Source: Branchipolynoe longqiensis
Taxonomy: Eukaryota > Annelida > Polychaeta > Phyllodocida > Polynoidae
Assembly: GCA_030323885.1 (NCBI GenBank)
Contig: CM059192.1
Span: 63,915,593-63,979,592, forward strand
DNA length: 64,000 bases
Reading direction: 5' to 3'
The notes beneath the pieces are model-generated. The model was not told where the DNA came from. It did not search any database and saw nothing but the letters and a program-made list of their open reading frames with translations. The translations under genes and the position numbers were made by a program. Of the stretch, positions 41,120 to 51,175 are shown one piece after another (position 1 is the first letter of the stretch; every line of letters starts with the position of its first letter).

Positions 41120-41570
41120 GTGGTACAGTGGACCACATAAACACTTCTGGTACTAGGTACACTGATAGTACTAAAGGCATTAATGAGGCTGATGATAGTA
41201 ATGGTGTAAATCACCATCATACTGTTAGTGGTACAAATGGTATTAGTAATAATAATGATACAAATTACATTATGATTAGTAATGAGATTAGTAGTGAGAC
41301 AAATACGACTCCTGGTAATGATGACCATGTTAATAATATTATGATTCTACTGACAGAAGTCATATTAATGACAACAATTAAACAGATAATTATTTTGTTG
41401 ATTATAATATTGATGCTAATGACCATAATGATCCTAGTTGTATTATGGATACTAATTATACCTATGCTATTTGTGATGTTAATGACACGAATGATCATGA
41501 TTCTAGTGATTCTATTAATACAGAAAACATTACCGATACCAATAACAGCTAGAGCCAAGTAACCTAGCCT
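41120..41570. repeat. Degenerate AAT/GAT-rich simple sequence
   Basis: Repeated short motifs such as GGTATTAGTAATAATAATGA keep a plus-strand frame of 144 codons open. Composition is typical of decayed trinucleotide repeats and I do not call a gene. Confidence 0.5.
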
Positions 41571-41670
41571 TCACAGCTGTCTTCTACAAGACCCTCTGCG
41601 TCGATCAGGCCAGTGTATGATGTCCAAAACACCACCATAATGGTTTCAAGTTCAAATTCAAAGCATGCTA

Positions 41671-42645
41671 GAGTACTTTAAGTGTACTGAGACAGCAAAA
41701 TTTTGTATGTAGACAGAAGGATCGTTGGTATTTAGTCTCCAGCGTCAACCTGTTTAAAGCATCTTCAACATTCACTCAAACCACTACCGCGCAATCCACT
41801 ACCACTCAGCCCACTCAGCCCACTACCACTCAGCCCACTACCACTCAGCCCACTACCACTCAGCCCACTACCACTCAGCCCACTACCACTCAGCCCACTC
41901 CCACTCAGCCCACTCCCACTCAGCCCACTCCCACTCAGCCCACTACCACTCAGCCCACTACCACTCAGCCCACTACCACTCAGCCCACTACCACTCAGCC
42001 CACTACCACTCAGCCCACTACCACTCAGCCCACTACCACTCAGCCCACTACCACTCAGCCCACTACCACTCAGCCCACTACCACTCAGCCCACTACCACT
42101 CAGCCCACTACCACTCAGCCCACTACCACTCAGCCCACTACCACTCAGCCCACTACCACTCAAACCACTACCGCTCAAACCACTACCACTCAAACCACTA
42201 CCGCTCAAACCACTACCACTCAAACCACTACCACTCAAACCACTACCACGCAAACCACTGCCGCTCAAACCACTGCCGCTCAAACCACTACCACTCAAAC
42301 CACTACCACTCAAACCACTACCGCTCAAACCACTACCACTCAAACCACTACAGCTCAAACCACTACCACTCAAACCACTACTGCTCAAACCACTACCACT
42401 CAAACCACTACCACTCAAACCACTACCACTCAAACCACTACCACTCAAACAACTACCACTCAAACCACTCCCACTCAAACCACTCCCACTCAAACCACTA
42501 CCGCTCAAACCACTACCGCTCAAACCACTACCGCTCAAACCACTACCGCTCAAACCACTACCACTCAAACACTACCAGAGCTAGTAAATAGGAGGGGTCT
42601 GAATATGCTGCATTCAGTCACTGCAGGGCATCTGCAACAAGACTA
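41671..42645 (+). other. Open plus-strand frame encoding mucin-like TTTQP / TTTAQ repeats
   Basis: The plus strand is open from about 41671 to the TAG at 42643-42645 with no ATG before the array. It would encode (TTTQP)n then (TTTTQ/TTTAQ)n, a composition typical of mucin stalks, and a short non-repetitive tail. An acceptor-like TGTATGTAGACAG precedes it at about 41716. No downstream donor or partner exon was found, and it is antisense to the host gene. It may be a chance frame or a captured exon. Confidence 0.3.
41770..42575. repeat. 15-bp minisatellite in two homogenised blocks
   Basis: From about 41800 to 42160 the unit is CCCACTACCACTCAG; from 42161 on it is ACCACTACCACTCAA or ACCACTACCGCTCAA. 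The switch is sharp and few mixed units exist. About 53 copies in total. It lies in the intron between exons 3 and 4, on the strand opposite to any obvious host exon. Confidence 0.95.
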
Positions 42646-42654
42646 GATAAAGCA

Positions 42655-42970
42655 GTATGGCTGAATGACAACCCGGCCTAAATCCCAGCAAACACTGCTT
42701 TGGTATGAATCAACTATTAACAAGCTGTGAATGTCCTGTTCCAGTACTCAGTGTTTATCTATATTGGCATATAGTGGAGTAACTCAGAGAGAATACAAAG
42801 AAACCAAAATGGTGGCCCTTACTCTCCATTACTCCTTACAAATACAATAATCTATAAGGTTTCATCAATTCTTCACTCCAACGAAAAGGCGCTATGCTAG
42901 ATAAGTATTTAAACCATATACTTAGCACATTTGATTGCAAAGTCATGCGGTTATTTTATAACCGACACTT
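42655..42970. repeat. Diverged dispersed repeat shared with 19012-19330
   Basis: See the partner entry for shared blocks; here the copy starts GTATGGCTGAATGACAACCC and ends near GTCATGCGGTTATTTTATAA. It lies about 70 bases from exon 3. Confidence 0.5.
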
Positions 42971-43036
42971 TTTCTAATGGGTTGTCACAGAGATAGGGCT
43001 GTGGGAGTAACTAGAAAAAGTGTAATTTTTACTTAC

Positions 43037-43208
43037 GGACAAATCCTTTTTGGAGAGCTTATAAAATCTAGAATCTCAAAAGCCTTGAGTCTTGGGAAAT
43101 CATTGATGCACTGACTGATATTGGAGGATCTTGAAATGTTTCCATATAAAAGAAAGGATTCCACAGCAGCAGCGTTGACAATACATGGACCGTGGCATGG
43201 CAGGAAAT
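43037..43208 (-). CDS. Exon 3 of the host gene: first half of Cys module 1
   Basis: 172 nt, acceptor CTCATTGCTTCCAG above 43208, donor ATTTGTCC/GTAAGT at 43037/43036. Phase 1 to 2. Residues about 43-99 begin DFLPCHGPCIVNAAAVES, carry two NIS sequons (YGNISRSSNISQC), then KRICP. One extra Cys (CHGPC) distinguishes this module from the next two. All other frames are closed. Confidence 0.85.
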
Positions 43209-43697
43209 CTGGAAGCAATGAGAAAGGATCAGAAGCATAATATTGCATAATATTATATTAATTGTATAATAAGGACAGCAACGAGGAAGACCCAAACAGT
43301 GTGCACAGCACTTGCTAGGTCCACCGAGTGAATGCAACTTCCAGAAAAAGAACCAAACCAGTGGGCTCTTTTCTGTGTAAATCCAATATAGTACTAGTAG
43401 TATTAGTTTCGTATTCAAACATGATAAAAAATGTTATTCATGAATAGCACAGATTAAAGTGTTTAAATTATATTTGAAATGTACTATGATTCCACCTACG
43501 TTTAAATCACGTATCAGCAGTTTAAGGAATGGGAGAATTACTGTTTGGATGTATGCTCAATGAAGGGTTTGCTAAGTAGATCCAGTGGTCATGCAAGAGC
43601 TGGTTGGGTATCCTCCTTTCATCGAAAAGACAGCAATGAGGCAAGAGGACAGCAGCATGATGTGCACTCATGCTTGAAACTATATTAAAGAACTTGC
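43209..43697. other. Intron without recognised features
   Basis: Mixed-composition intron between exon 3 and a SINE. I see no repeat units or open frames of interest. Confidence 0.4.
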
Positions 43698-44025
43698 TTG
43701 TTTGTTGAAGTTTGATGTCCTGGCAACATCTAAGGCCATATCAAGACGGGTACTGACTTGTCACAATGTGCACTCATGGTGACTTTTTAGTGCTGCCCCA
43801 CTGGGAAATCAGGCCACCGGCACCATGACCCGATATTCCACTCAGTCACATTATCCTGACACTGAGCCAACCACTCCTTGTCCTATCCTAATAATGCCAA
43901 GCGCCAGGCTAGGAAGCGACAAGTATTATTTATTTAAAAGTCATTGGTTTGACTCAACCGGGAACCGAACTCCCGACCTTCCACACGCGAAGCCCGCACT
44001 CTACCGCTTAGGCCACCCTGCCCGG
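43698..44025 (-). mobile_element. SINE family A body with a different tRNA head
   Basis: Body and 3' end match family A, but the head reads GGGTGGCCTAAGCGGTAGAG and GGGAGTTCGGTTCCCGGTTG. The usual head is ATGGCCGAATGAGTTAGAGT with GGGTTCGAACCC. This is a distinct subfamily whose tRNA-like head was replaced or has diverged. Confidence 0.8.
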
Positions 44026-44769
44026 TCTATTTGAAACACCTAGAATCGAAACACACGTGTAACAGGTCAAGTTAGTGGACAGTACTGTAATTTAAATGTT
44101 AATTAATACTATTCGTTGGTCTCTCTGGGTTCTCAGTTTTTGCAGTGGCATACTTGAAGTTCGGTCCATTCGATTGGTGGCATGGATTTAAGTTAGGTCT
44201 TGAACTCTGAATAATATGCAGTGCCTTTTGTAGAATAGCCAGCAGAGTTGCTGAGCCAGATAGAGCCATTTTGCACCCTTCCCCTATCACTTCGCTGAAC
44301 CGAATTTGTTAAGCCTCAAGGCGTACTAAAAAAGAAATTGACTTGTTAACAAAAGAAAAAGACTTGTTAGCAATACAAAACCAAACTGATCCCCTGCCAG
44401 TTTAATTGGCACTTATATTTAGGGGTACTCAATTTATTGAGCTCTGGCAATAAGCATATCGAACAAACTTCATATTTTATCGGCTAGGTGCACACAATCA
44501 TAGAAACGCCACTTATTATATATAAAACATAAAAGCTAATTGTTTTCTGCACTATGCTTAATCAGCTTCATGAACTCGTTTGGTGCCAGATAATAAATAT
44601 CTTAAGAATAAGCCCAACCGAGTTACTCCAGCACCTCACAGTAGGCCAAACCATTAACACATTTGTTGCTATCACAAGGAGATGGTCATGAAAAGCTTCC
44701 AACCTATTCAGCCATAGTCTGCTCTGTACCACATGTCTGTGGGCAACCGAGACCCATCTACACTAGGTG
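44026..44769. other. Intron without recognised features
   Basis: AT-rich, no exon or repeat unit seen. Confidence 0.4.
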
Positions 44770-44975
44770 ACAGCACCATAGATAAGTGGGTTAGTGGTGG
44801 CCCATACATGTAGCATAGGTGATGACAGCTACATTTATGGCAACTGATCTATGGTGCTGCCACCTAGTGATTAATGTGTTAGTGGTGGTCCATAAGTAGT
44901 ATATATATATATCATGACAGCTATACGTATGGACCACCAACCACTAAACTATACTGCTGCCACCTAGTGATTCGG
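44770..44975. repeat. Left flanking repeats of element 4
   Basis: Two units of about 108 bp with TATCATGACAGCTATACGTA, TGGACCACCAACCACTAAAC and TATACTGCTGCCACCTAGTG. The same unit occurs twice at 48075-48290 in the same orientation. They are either the split terminal repeats of element 4 or a small satellite into which it inserted. Confidence 0.75.
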
Positions 44976-45059
44976 ACAGAGGAAGCCTGAGACTGATATG
45001 TGAAAAAGGGAGGTTTATTCAATACACAAAAGAGGTTAACAATGGTAAGTAGATTTAAA

Positions 45060-45340
45060 TGCTTGATGTGGGGGTTCAGTCCATTTGGTCAATATCAGCT
45101 GATGGTAGAGGGTGAACCTGGGAGCCAGAGGAGGTAGGTCGAGAAGCCGATGCAAAGCACAAAGCCAAGACTCTCGGGGCATCCGCGGGCACGACCTGGG
45201 GGACGTACATGTACACTGCATCAGACTCCCAGGTCCCTTGGGCCATTATGGCGGATAGGTCCACCCCCCTGGAGGAGCAGGCCTGGGCAGCGCCCCTGCG
45301 GAGGCCGTGTAGGGTGTACCTGGTGGCCTCTGGGATGCCG
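45060..45340 (-). pseudogene. Recombinase C-terminus, element 4
   Basis: The box YTLHGLRRGAAQACSSRGVD followed by IMAQGTWESDAVYMYVPQ keeps His-x-x-Arg, Trp and candidate Tyr nucleophile. It is read across a frame change from the RNase H remnant. The N-terminal catalytic Arg is deleted. Confidence 0.7.
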
Positions 45341-45641
45341 GCAGCCTCTCACGGGTGCAGGCACCCAGGGTTGGGTCTTTAGCACGGCCCGACTCGAGGG
45401 CCAGGGCCGACGCCATGTTATGGGTGTTGAAGATGACCTTGTACCCGCCCGGCACCTCAGTCCTGAGGAGCTGCACCACGAGGACAAGGTTCACCGGCTC
45501 GAGCTCATGTATGGTCGGGTATGCGGTGACCATCTCCTCGTTATAGGCCTCTGAGAAGCACCGGTCCCGGGAGAACACGCCCCCGTCGTAGAGGCAGGAG
45601 TCACACTCGATGACCCAGCGGGGCCGGGATGGGGGCGACAC
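45341..45641 (-). pseudogene. RNase H remnant, element 4
   Basis: WVIECDSCLYDGGVFS, YPTIHELEPVNLVLVVQLLR and VIFNTHNMASALALESG correspond to the three RNase H blocks of element 1. The usual TDN is changed to THN, which would remove a catalytic Asp. Confidence 0.75.
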
Positions 45642-45731
45642 GAGGCAGACACCATTTCCTCTGGCAAACGAACATCATGCCTGAAGTTGAGGTCCACGTC
45701 AGCGGGGCTGCTGGTGGGGGCGGCCCGTAGG

Positions 45732-46640
45732 CTACGACACGTAAACTTCCTGGCCGCTGGCACACAGGCGCTTATGTGGCGAGGTGGCCCATGAGCCACT
45801 TCCTGGTGAGGGTCGGTACATGAGCCAGCGCTTGCAGTCGCCGATGACCTCCTCAAGCTTCTGGTCGGGAATGCGGAGGACCAGTGCCGCCGTGTCGAGC
45901 TCTATCCCCAGCCAGACCAACTTCATGGTCGGGGGGGGGGGGGGGGGGAGCACTTGTCTGGCGCAAGGGCCAGCCCAAGCACAGCGCAGATCTCGCGGAG
46001 GGCATCAAACGCGCGCATAGCATCCAAGAAAGACGCCTCACAGCCCACAAAGTCATCTACATAGACGAGGGTGAAGAAGCTGCTCTGCTGTAACATCCAG
46101 GACACCGCTGCGGTCATGCGGTGCAGGCCATGCCAATGGCAGGGCGATGTCCAGGTACAGGCAGCCATTGACGGTGATGCAGAAGAGGGGGCTCGACAAG
46201 GGGGTCCCCCTCGAAGCTGGCGGTCCACCGAGGACACGTCCCAAGACCAGAAGAACGTGCCTCTGCCCTCATGCGCCATCTGGCTGCCAATGTCGGTGGC
46301 CGCCGGAAGTTTGTAAACGTGGGGCGCCCAGGTATTCTCTCCTGCGGATGCCCGAGTTGACACTGCGGTCCGGGGGGGTAGGAGAGGTCGACGATGATTG
46401 GAAGCTTACCAGGGGTGGACTTGGGTGGCGGAATCCGCCTGAGGGCGTGACGTCATTCGTGGGGAATCCCGGAGACACCCGGGCGGCGGGGTTGCCCGGC
46501 GGGAAGCCACACAGCTTCCCCAGAACATCAAGAAAGGGTGGATGGGTGCTGGGGAGGCCGCAGGCCATGAGGGTAGTCGGAGGACAGGTGGGGGGAGTTG
46601 TCTCTACTGGCTCGGCGGGGAGGGGTTGTTTTATCGGCCT
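45732..46640 (-). pseudogene. Reverse transcriptase remnant, element 4
   Basis: The catalytic box FTLVYVDDFVGCEASFLDAM is intact. Upstream WDVSSVDRQLRG and downstream KLVWLGIELDTAALVLRIPD are also readable, in different frames around a G-tract at 45928-45948. RT similarity to element 1 is clear despite the high GC content. Confidence 0.8.
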
Positions 46641-46649
46641 GCCCGAGTG

Positions 46650-48014
46650 CTAAAAATCCAACTGACACTTCTTACCGGGCTTGTCCCTGGACTTCTTTGA
46701 GTAGCAGCTGGCCTCTCTGTGGTTCATGATGATCCTCCTGACATTTGCATGGTAATTACACATGTGGGTGAGGTTTTGGGGGACCCGAGCCATGGGACTC
46801 TCCCTTCGTGCCATGGGACTCTCCCATTGCGATGATTTCAATTCGTACAGCATTTACGGCAGCCGTATCGTTCCAGCCGTTGGGGAGGCGTCCATCCATG
46901 ATCCTGGTAAAGATTTACTTGGAGTATCACCTCAGGACTGGCGATGACAGGGTACAGTTGTCTATTGGTGGCAGGAGAGGGCCTCCAGGACGCTTGCCAG
47001 GAAGCCACGCTGGTACTCGAGGCGCTTTAAGCCCAGCGTGTATTCCTCTCGGTTCGGCTCTCCCTTTTTAATAGATTTGCCTTCATTCCCCATGCTGGAC
47101 CAAATCATATGGGAATAGATATTTAGTTGGAATACCTTCCTTTCTTGTGTTTGCCTTGCCGTCCGCTGTCTCCGGTGGGATGTTGTTGGCCTCCTGTAGC
47201 ACCGCGACCAGGCGCAGCCTTCACGGGCCGCTCGGTGTGTCCCGTATCGGTGCTCACTTCGGTGTTGTGGTAAGGGCGAGGACCATAGGCTCACTCAGCT
47301 TGCGTGTCGCACATCACGGCTTGCTTGTGAGCTGGTGTGACCTCTACATGATATGGCCATTGGAGATGTTGGCGACAGTGTCCTGGTGCGGTGGGAGCAG
47401 TGTCGGTCTGTTGATATGGGCTGGCGCCATGTCGGTGGCGTGCGGGGTGCGGACAGTGACCGGGTGGCTTCACGGTGGCGTACATTGGCAGTGGCGGTCG
47501 CTAGGGCGGCGGTGGCTTCTGGGAGCGCCTTGTTCTGCACCACCATTTCCTTCCACCGATGGGCGGCATGGATCTCCAGCACATCGCAACGCTTCTCGAT
47601 GGCATCGATGGGTGCCTGCATCTTTATCATCCCATCAGCTGGCTTAGCTTTTGCCGACGGCTCCTTTGTACGGGCGGATTGTCTGGGAGGCGGCGACTGA
47701 GCTGGCGCGGGGGTGGTTCCGCGATATTGCGACGTGAACGAGTCACTCGGTCGGCTTCGGGCGCTGCTGGTGTCTTCTTTGTGGCGCGCTTCGCTGGTCG
47801 GCTGGTCGGCCATTGTATGGTGTGGCGTGTCTGCTGCATGTTGCTGTTTGAACTGAGTGCCTTTTTTAATGCTTTCAGTAGCTTTGTGATGTGGGTGTAC
47901 TTGGGGGGAAGTGGACATGCCGGTGTAAAAGAATACGCTTTGAAATCCGAGCCCGAATGCAGGTCTGGAGGTGTAGGAGGAGGGGGGGGGGGGGGGGGGG
48001 GGAGAAGCGCGCAT
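46650..48014 (-). pseudogene. Gag and zinc-finger remnant, element 4
   Basis: HMCNYHANVRRIIMNHREAS is the zinc-finger segment; the block corresponding to RIFSMISDKRLPGGW of element 1 is seen as TRIMDGRLPNGWNDTA. The N-terminal 240 codons (47295-48014) are low-complexity and Ser/Thr/Ala-rich. Confidence 0.65.
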
Positions 48015-48074
48015 GCACCGCTTGGTGATGTGAGCCTCTCAGCTTCCTCCGGCGGATCAACCACAATTCGAAAT

Positions 48075-48290
48075 TATGGGCCGATTAATGCGTCAGTGGT
48101 TGTCTATAAGTGTAGTATATATCATGACATCTATATGTATGGGCCACCAACCACTAAACTATACTGCTTTCACCTAGTGATTAATGTGTCACTGGTGGTT
48201 CATAAGTGTAGTATATATCATGACAGCTATATGTGTGGGCCACCAACCACTAAACTATACTGCTGCCACCTAGTGATTAATGTGTCACTG
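48075..48290. repeat. Right flanking repeats of element 4
   Basis: Two tandem units of about 108 bp in the same orientation as those at 44770-44975, ending exactly where the T-run of the 48.3 kb LINE begins. That LINE therefore inserted at the repeat edge. Confidence 0.8.
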
Positions 48291-48291
48291 G

Positions 48292-49705
48292 TGTTTTTTT
48301 TTTTTTTTTGTGACAAGTGTTTTATTCTGCCCATAACGTATAAGCTCCAGTGAGGGTGCTTGTTTTCAACACTGGACAGCTGTGATACTGGATTGGTCTG
48401 GTCCCGCACTCAGGAGTCTTTCCCTGATCTTTCTCAGGCCAACCTTTGCGTTTTGGGTGTTAGTAGTTTCTATATTAGTTTGTTTTTTTAATTTTCAAGT
48501 TTTTTCCTAACCTGTATATGATAACTTAGTCTATTATGTACATCTACACAAATGACATACAGGCCTGTGGGAGAGGATCCCATCCCATAGTGGTTTGTTA
48601 CAGCATCCTTTCACCCATGCCCTGTCCTTAGATAGTTGGAATGGCCTTGGGTTTATTGGCAAAGAGTGTTTCATTGCCTGGGTTGAAAATGCAGTCATAG
48701 GCAGGGTTGCTGGGATTTGCTGCGATCTTGGATGCATACTGTAGAGCGAGCTTTTCTCTCCTCAGCGCAAGTGGAGGTTCCTCTGCTTCTACACTAAGAC
48801 TCTCCTCTGGTGAAGTTCAAAGTGCTCCAAGACAGAGTCTAAGTCCTTGATTTTGAATGGGTTTCAACATTTGGATGTATGACGGTCTGGCTGATCCATA
48901 GACCATGGAGCCATAATCAAGCTTTGATCAGACCAGTGCACGATAGAGAGAAAGAAGAGTGGTGCGGTCGCCCCCCCCCCCCCCCCAATTGGTATGACCA
49001 ACAACTCTCAGGAGGTCTAGAGCTTTTTGACATTTCTTTTTGACATATTTAATGTGCGAAATAAAATTCAATTTCTTGTCAAAAATGACACCCAAGAATT
49101 TGGTTTCTTCAACCACAGGAATCTGTGTTTGCTTGAGATAGATCTCTGGGTCTGGGTGTACACCCCACTGTTGACAGAAATGCACACACACAGTTTTGCT
49201 GAGAGAGAATTTAAAACCATTTTCGTCAGCCGATTCGGCTACTCTGTTCAAGTGATGTTGCAGTTTTCTTTCTATAGCTGCCATGTTTCTAGACTTGTAA
49301 CAAAGGTGGAAATCATCTACAAAGAGAGATTTATCAATCTCAGGTCTGACACAACCCACAATGCTATTAATTTTGATTATGAACAGTGTGACCGATAAGA
49401 TGCTCCCTTGGGGTACACCCATTTCTTGGTCAAAGGCTTCTGAGAGAGTACTTCCGACACAGACTCGGAAACACCTATTTAAAAGAAATTGTTCTATAAC
49501 GAGAGGTAGTCTGCCTCTCAATCCACTATCCTGAATGTCTTTCATAATGCCATATTTCCATGTGGTGTTGTATGCCTTCTCCAAGTCAAAGAAAAGTGCA
49601 ACGACGTGTTCACCCTTTATAAAACCGTCTCTCCCAAATGTCTCAAGGCGTACCAAATGGTCCATGGTGCTTCTGGTCTTTTTAAAACCACTTTGACAAG
49701 AGGAA
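48292..49705 (-). mobile_element. 5'-truncated LINE (I/Jockey-type RT)
   Basis: The 3' end on the minus strand is CACTGGAGCTTATACGTTAT...AAAACACTTGTCAC with an A-run. Upstream lie a 3' UTR of about 500 bp and an RT coding region. Truncated near 49705, next to the short repeat shared with 28590. It is related at protein level to the inverted fragment at 19920-20502. Confidence 0.85.
48928..49665 (-). pseudogene. Reverse transcriptase of the 48.3 kb LINE
   Basis: 245 codons open: ALFFDLEKAYNTTWKYGIMK, FDQEMGVPQGSILSVTLFII, catalytic SLFVDDFHLCYKS, then TKFLGVIFDKKLNFISHI. FVDD replaces the more usual YADD. The N-terminal part of RT and the endonuclease are missing by 5' truncation, so no activity is expected. 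A poly-C run at 48970-48986 distorts the C-terminus. Confidence 0.8.
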
Positions 49706-49709
49706 TGGA

Positions 49710-49797
49710 TGGATTAAGGGAGGCATCACAGCTGATATGAAGGGGAGAGTTTTATGGTATTCTCTGGAGCTCTGAGCGGCCGAGTAACCCAGGAATT
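49710..49797. repeat. Short dispersed repeat shared with 28590-28685
   Basis: See partner entry. Here it directly follows the LINE truncation point. Confidence 0.5.
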
Positions 49798-49861
49798 ATA
49801 TACTGTGTTCGGCCACTCCTTGCCTTATTCACTTCCTGGTGAATGTGAAATGCTGACTCAC

Positions 49862-49931
49862 CTTTTAAGAATCCAAATATAAAATCATAAAGCAACGGCC
49901 TTTCAGGAGCTTGGTTCAATTGTTCCATCAT
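49862..49931 (-). CDS. Exon 2 of the host gene: short linker
   Basis: 70 nt, acceptor CCATTTGTAG above 49931, donor CTTAAAAG/GTGAGT at 49862/49861. Phase 0 to 1. It encodes MMEQLNQAPERPLLYDFIFG and three more residues (about 20-42), just after the signal peptide. It begins with two ATG codons, so a shorter product without signal peptide could start here, although the context is not strong. Confidence 0.65.
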
Positions 49932-51034
49932 CTACAAATGGAAAGTATATGAATTTACGCAAATGAATGAGAACGACTGGGAAAGCAGACAGCAGGAGGT
50001 CTGGGAGTAAGTCACAACATCGTGTGTGCAACCACACACATGAACAAAGTTTTCAACAAAAGGGGCAGTAAACAGGTTGGAGAGCTTACCTCGATCGGGC
50101 TATGGTGGTTAAATACCTCATTCGAGCCCCGGTGCAATTTCCAAGGTCGAATTTCATATAGGATTAGTTAGCAGGTTCAAAAATATGGTTATGGCACACT
50201 GAGTTTTGGGAAATTTACATATTGGAATACATCACTAGAAAGCCAAAAATTATATCTAATTTCCTGGATATTCATAGGACATTTAGTTGGGACCGGATTG
50301 AGTAAATTAACAGTGAATATTAGGAAATAATTCAGTAGTTACAACACATGTCTACAGGACAGAACTGCACATGATAGGACTGTGTTGGTATAGCCATAAA
50401 TCCTAAACAATAGAGGAACCTCCAGTCAACCATGGGGGTATATGCTGGTCTGTGGCCCACTCATATACTTCCACTTGCCACTGGGGGAGGTCCTGTGGGG
50501 ACTGTTGTACATCATTTAGATATATTTTTTGCATACCAATATATATATATATGCATAATAAATAATTCACTGTGATTATGCATCTGATGCATTACCACCA
50601 CAAATATGGCTTGTCTTGCTGGTACAACATTAAGAAAAACCTACCTTAAGTATTATTGTATTTGATTTATTCGATTGTTGGTTTTTATTTCTATTCATAT
50701 TATTTATGGGAAGGCCAGTGCTGGAAGGCCTGGGGATGGGAGGCCAGTAAGCTATGTTCATAAATAACACTGTAATTATGCATCTGGTGCATAATCCCTA
50801 CAAATATGGCATTTCTTGCTGGTACAGCAACATTAACTTACCTTGTATATTATTGCATTTTTATTTCATTTATTTTATTGTTGGTTATCACATTTTATTT
50901 ATATTTATATTATTTGAATTGAGGCCTGGTAGCAGGAGTCTTGGCGCCGGGAGGCTGGGAACCCTGGCGCCGGGAATCCCTGCACCGATAGGCTGCCATC
51001 TTCTCTCCACCCCCGAAACCCAAACCCCCTATGC

Positions 51035-51175
51035 CTATTATAAATGATATACATATACATACATACATATATATACACATACATACATATACAAATATAT
51101 TAACATACATATACATATATATACATATACATCTATATATACATATGCAGACATATATACATGACTCTATATATA
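51035..51175. repeat. (CATATA)n-type microsatellite
   Basis: ATACATATACATACATACAT-type repeats next to the nested foldback. Similar DNA lies at 51420-51500 and 51960-52210. Confidence 0.9.

Larger units (their letters stand above)
45040..48060 (-). mobile_element. Decayed tyrosine-recombinase retrotransposon (element 4)
   Basis: Minus-strand gag, zinc-finger, RT, RNase H and recombinase pieces of the element 1 lineage, GC-rich and frameshifted. RNase H joins almost directly to the recombinase C-terminus, so about 200 residues of recombinase are deleted. The flanks carry the 108-bp repeats at 44770 and 48075. Confidence 0.8.

Noticed and set aside
38992..41328. 778-codon minus-strand open frame, Thr/His/Ser-rich
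   Set aside because: It is the translation of a 66-bp and trinucleotide minisatellite whose period is divisible by three; there is no homology, start context or splice evidence, and its edges follow the array.
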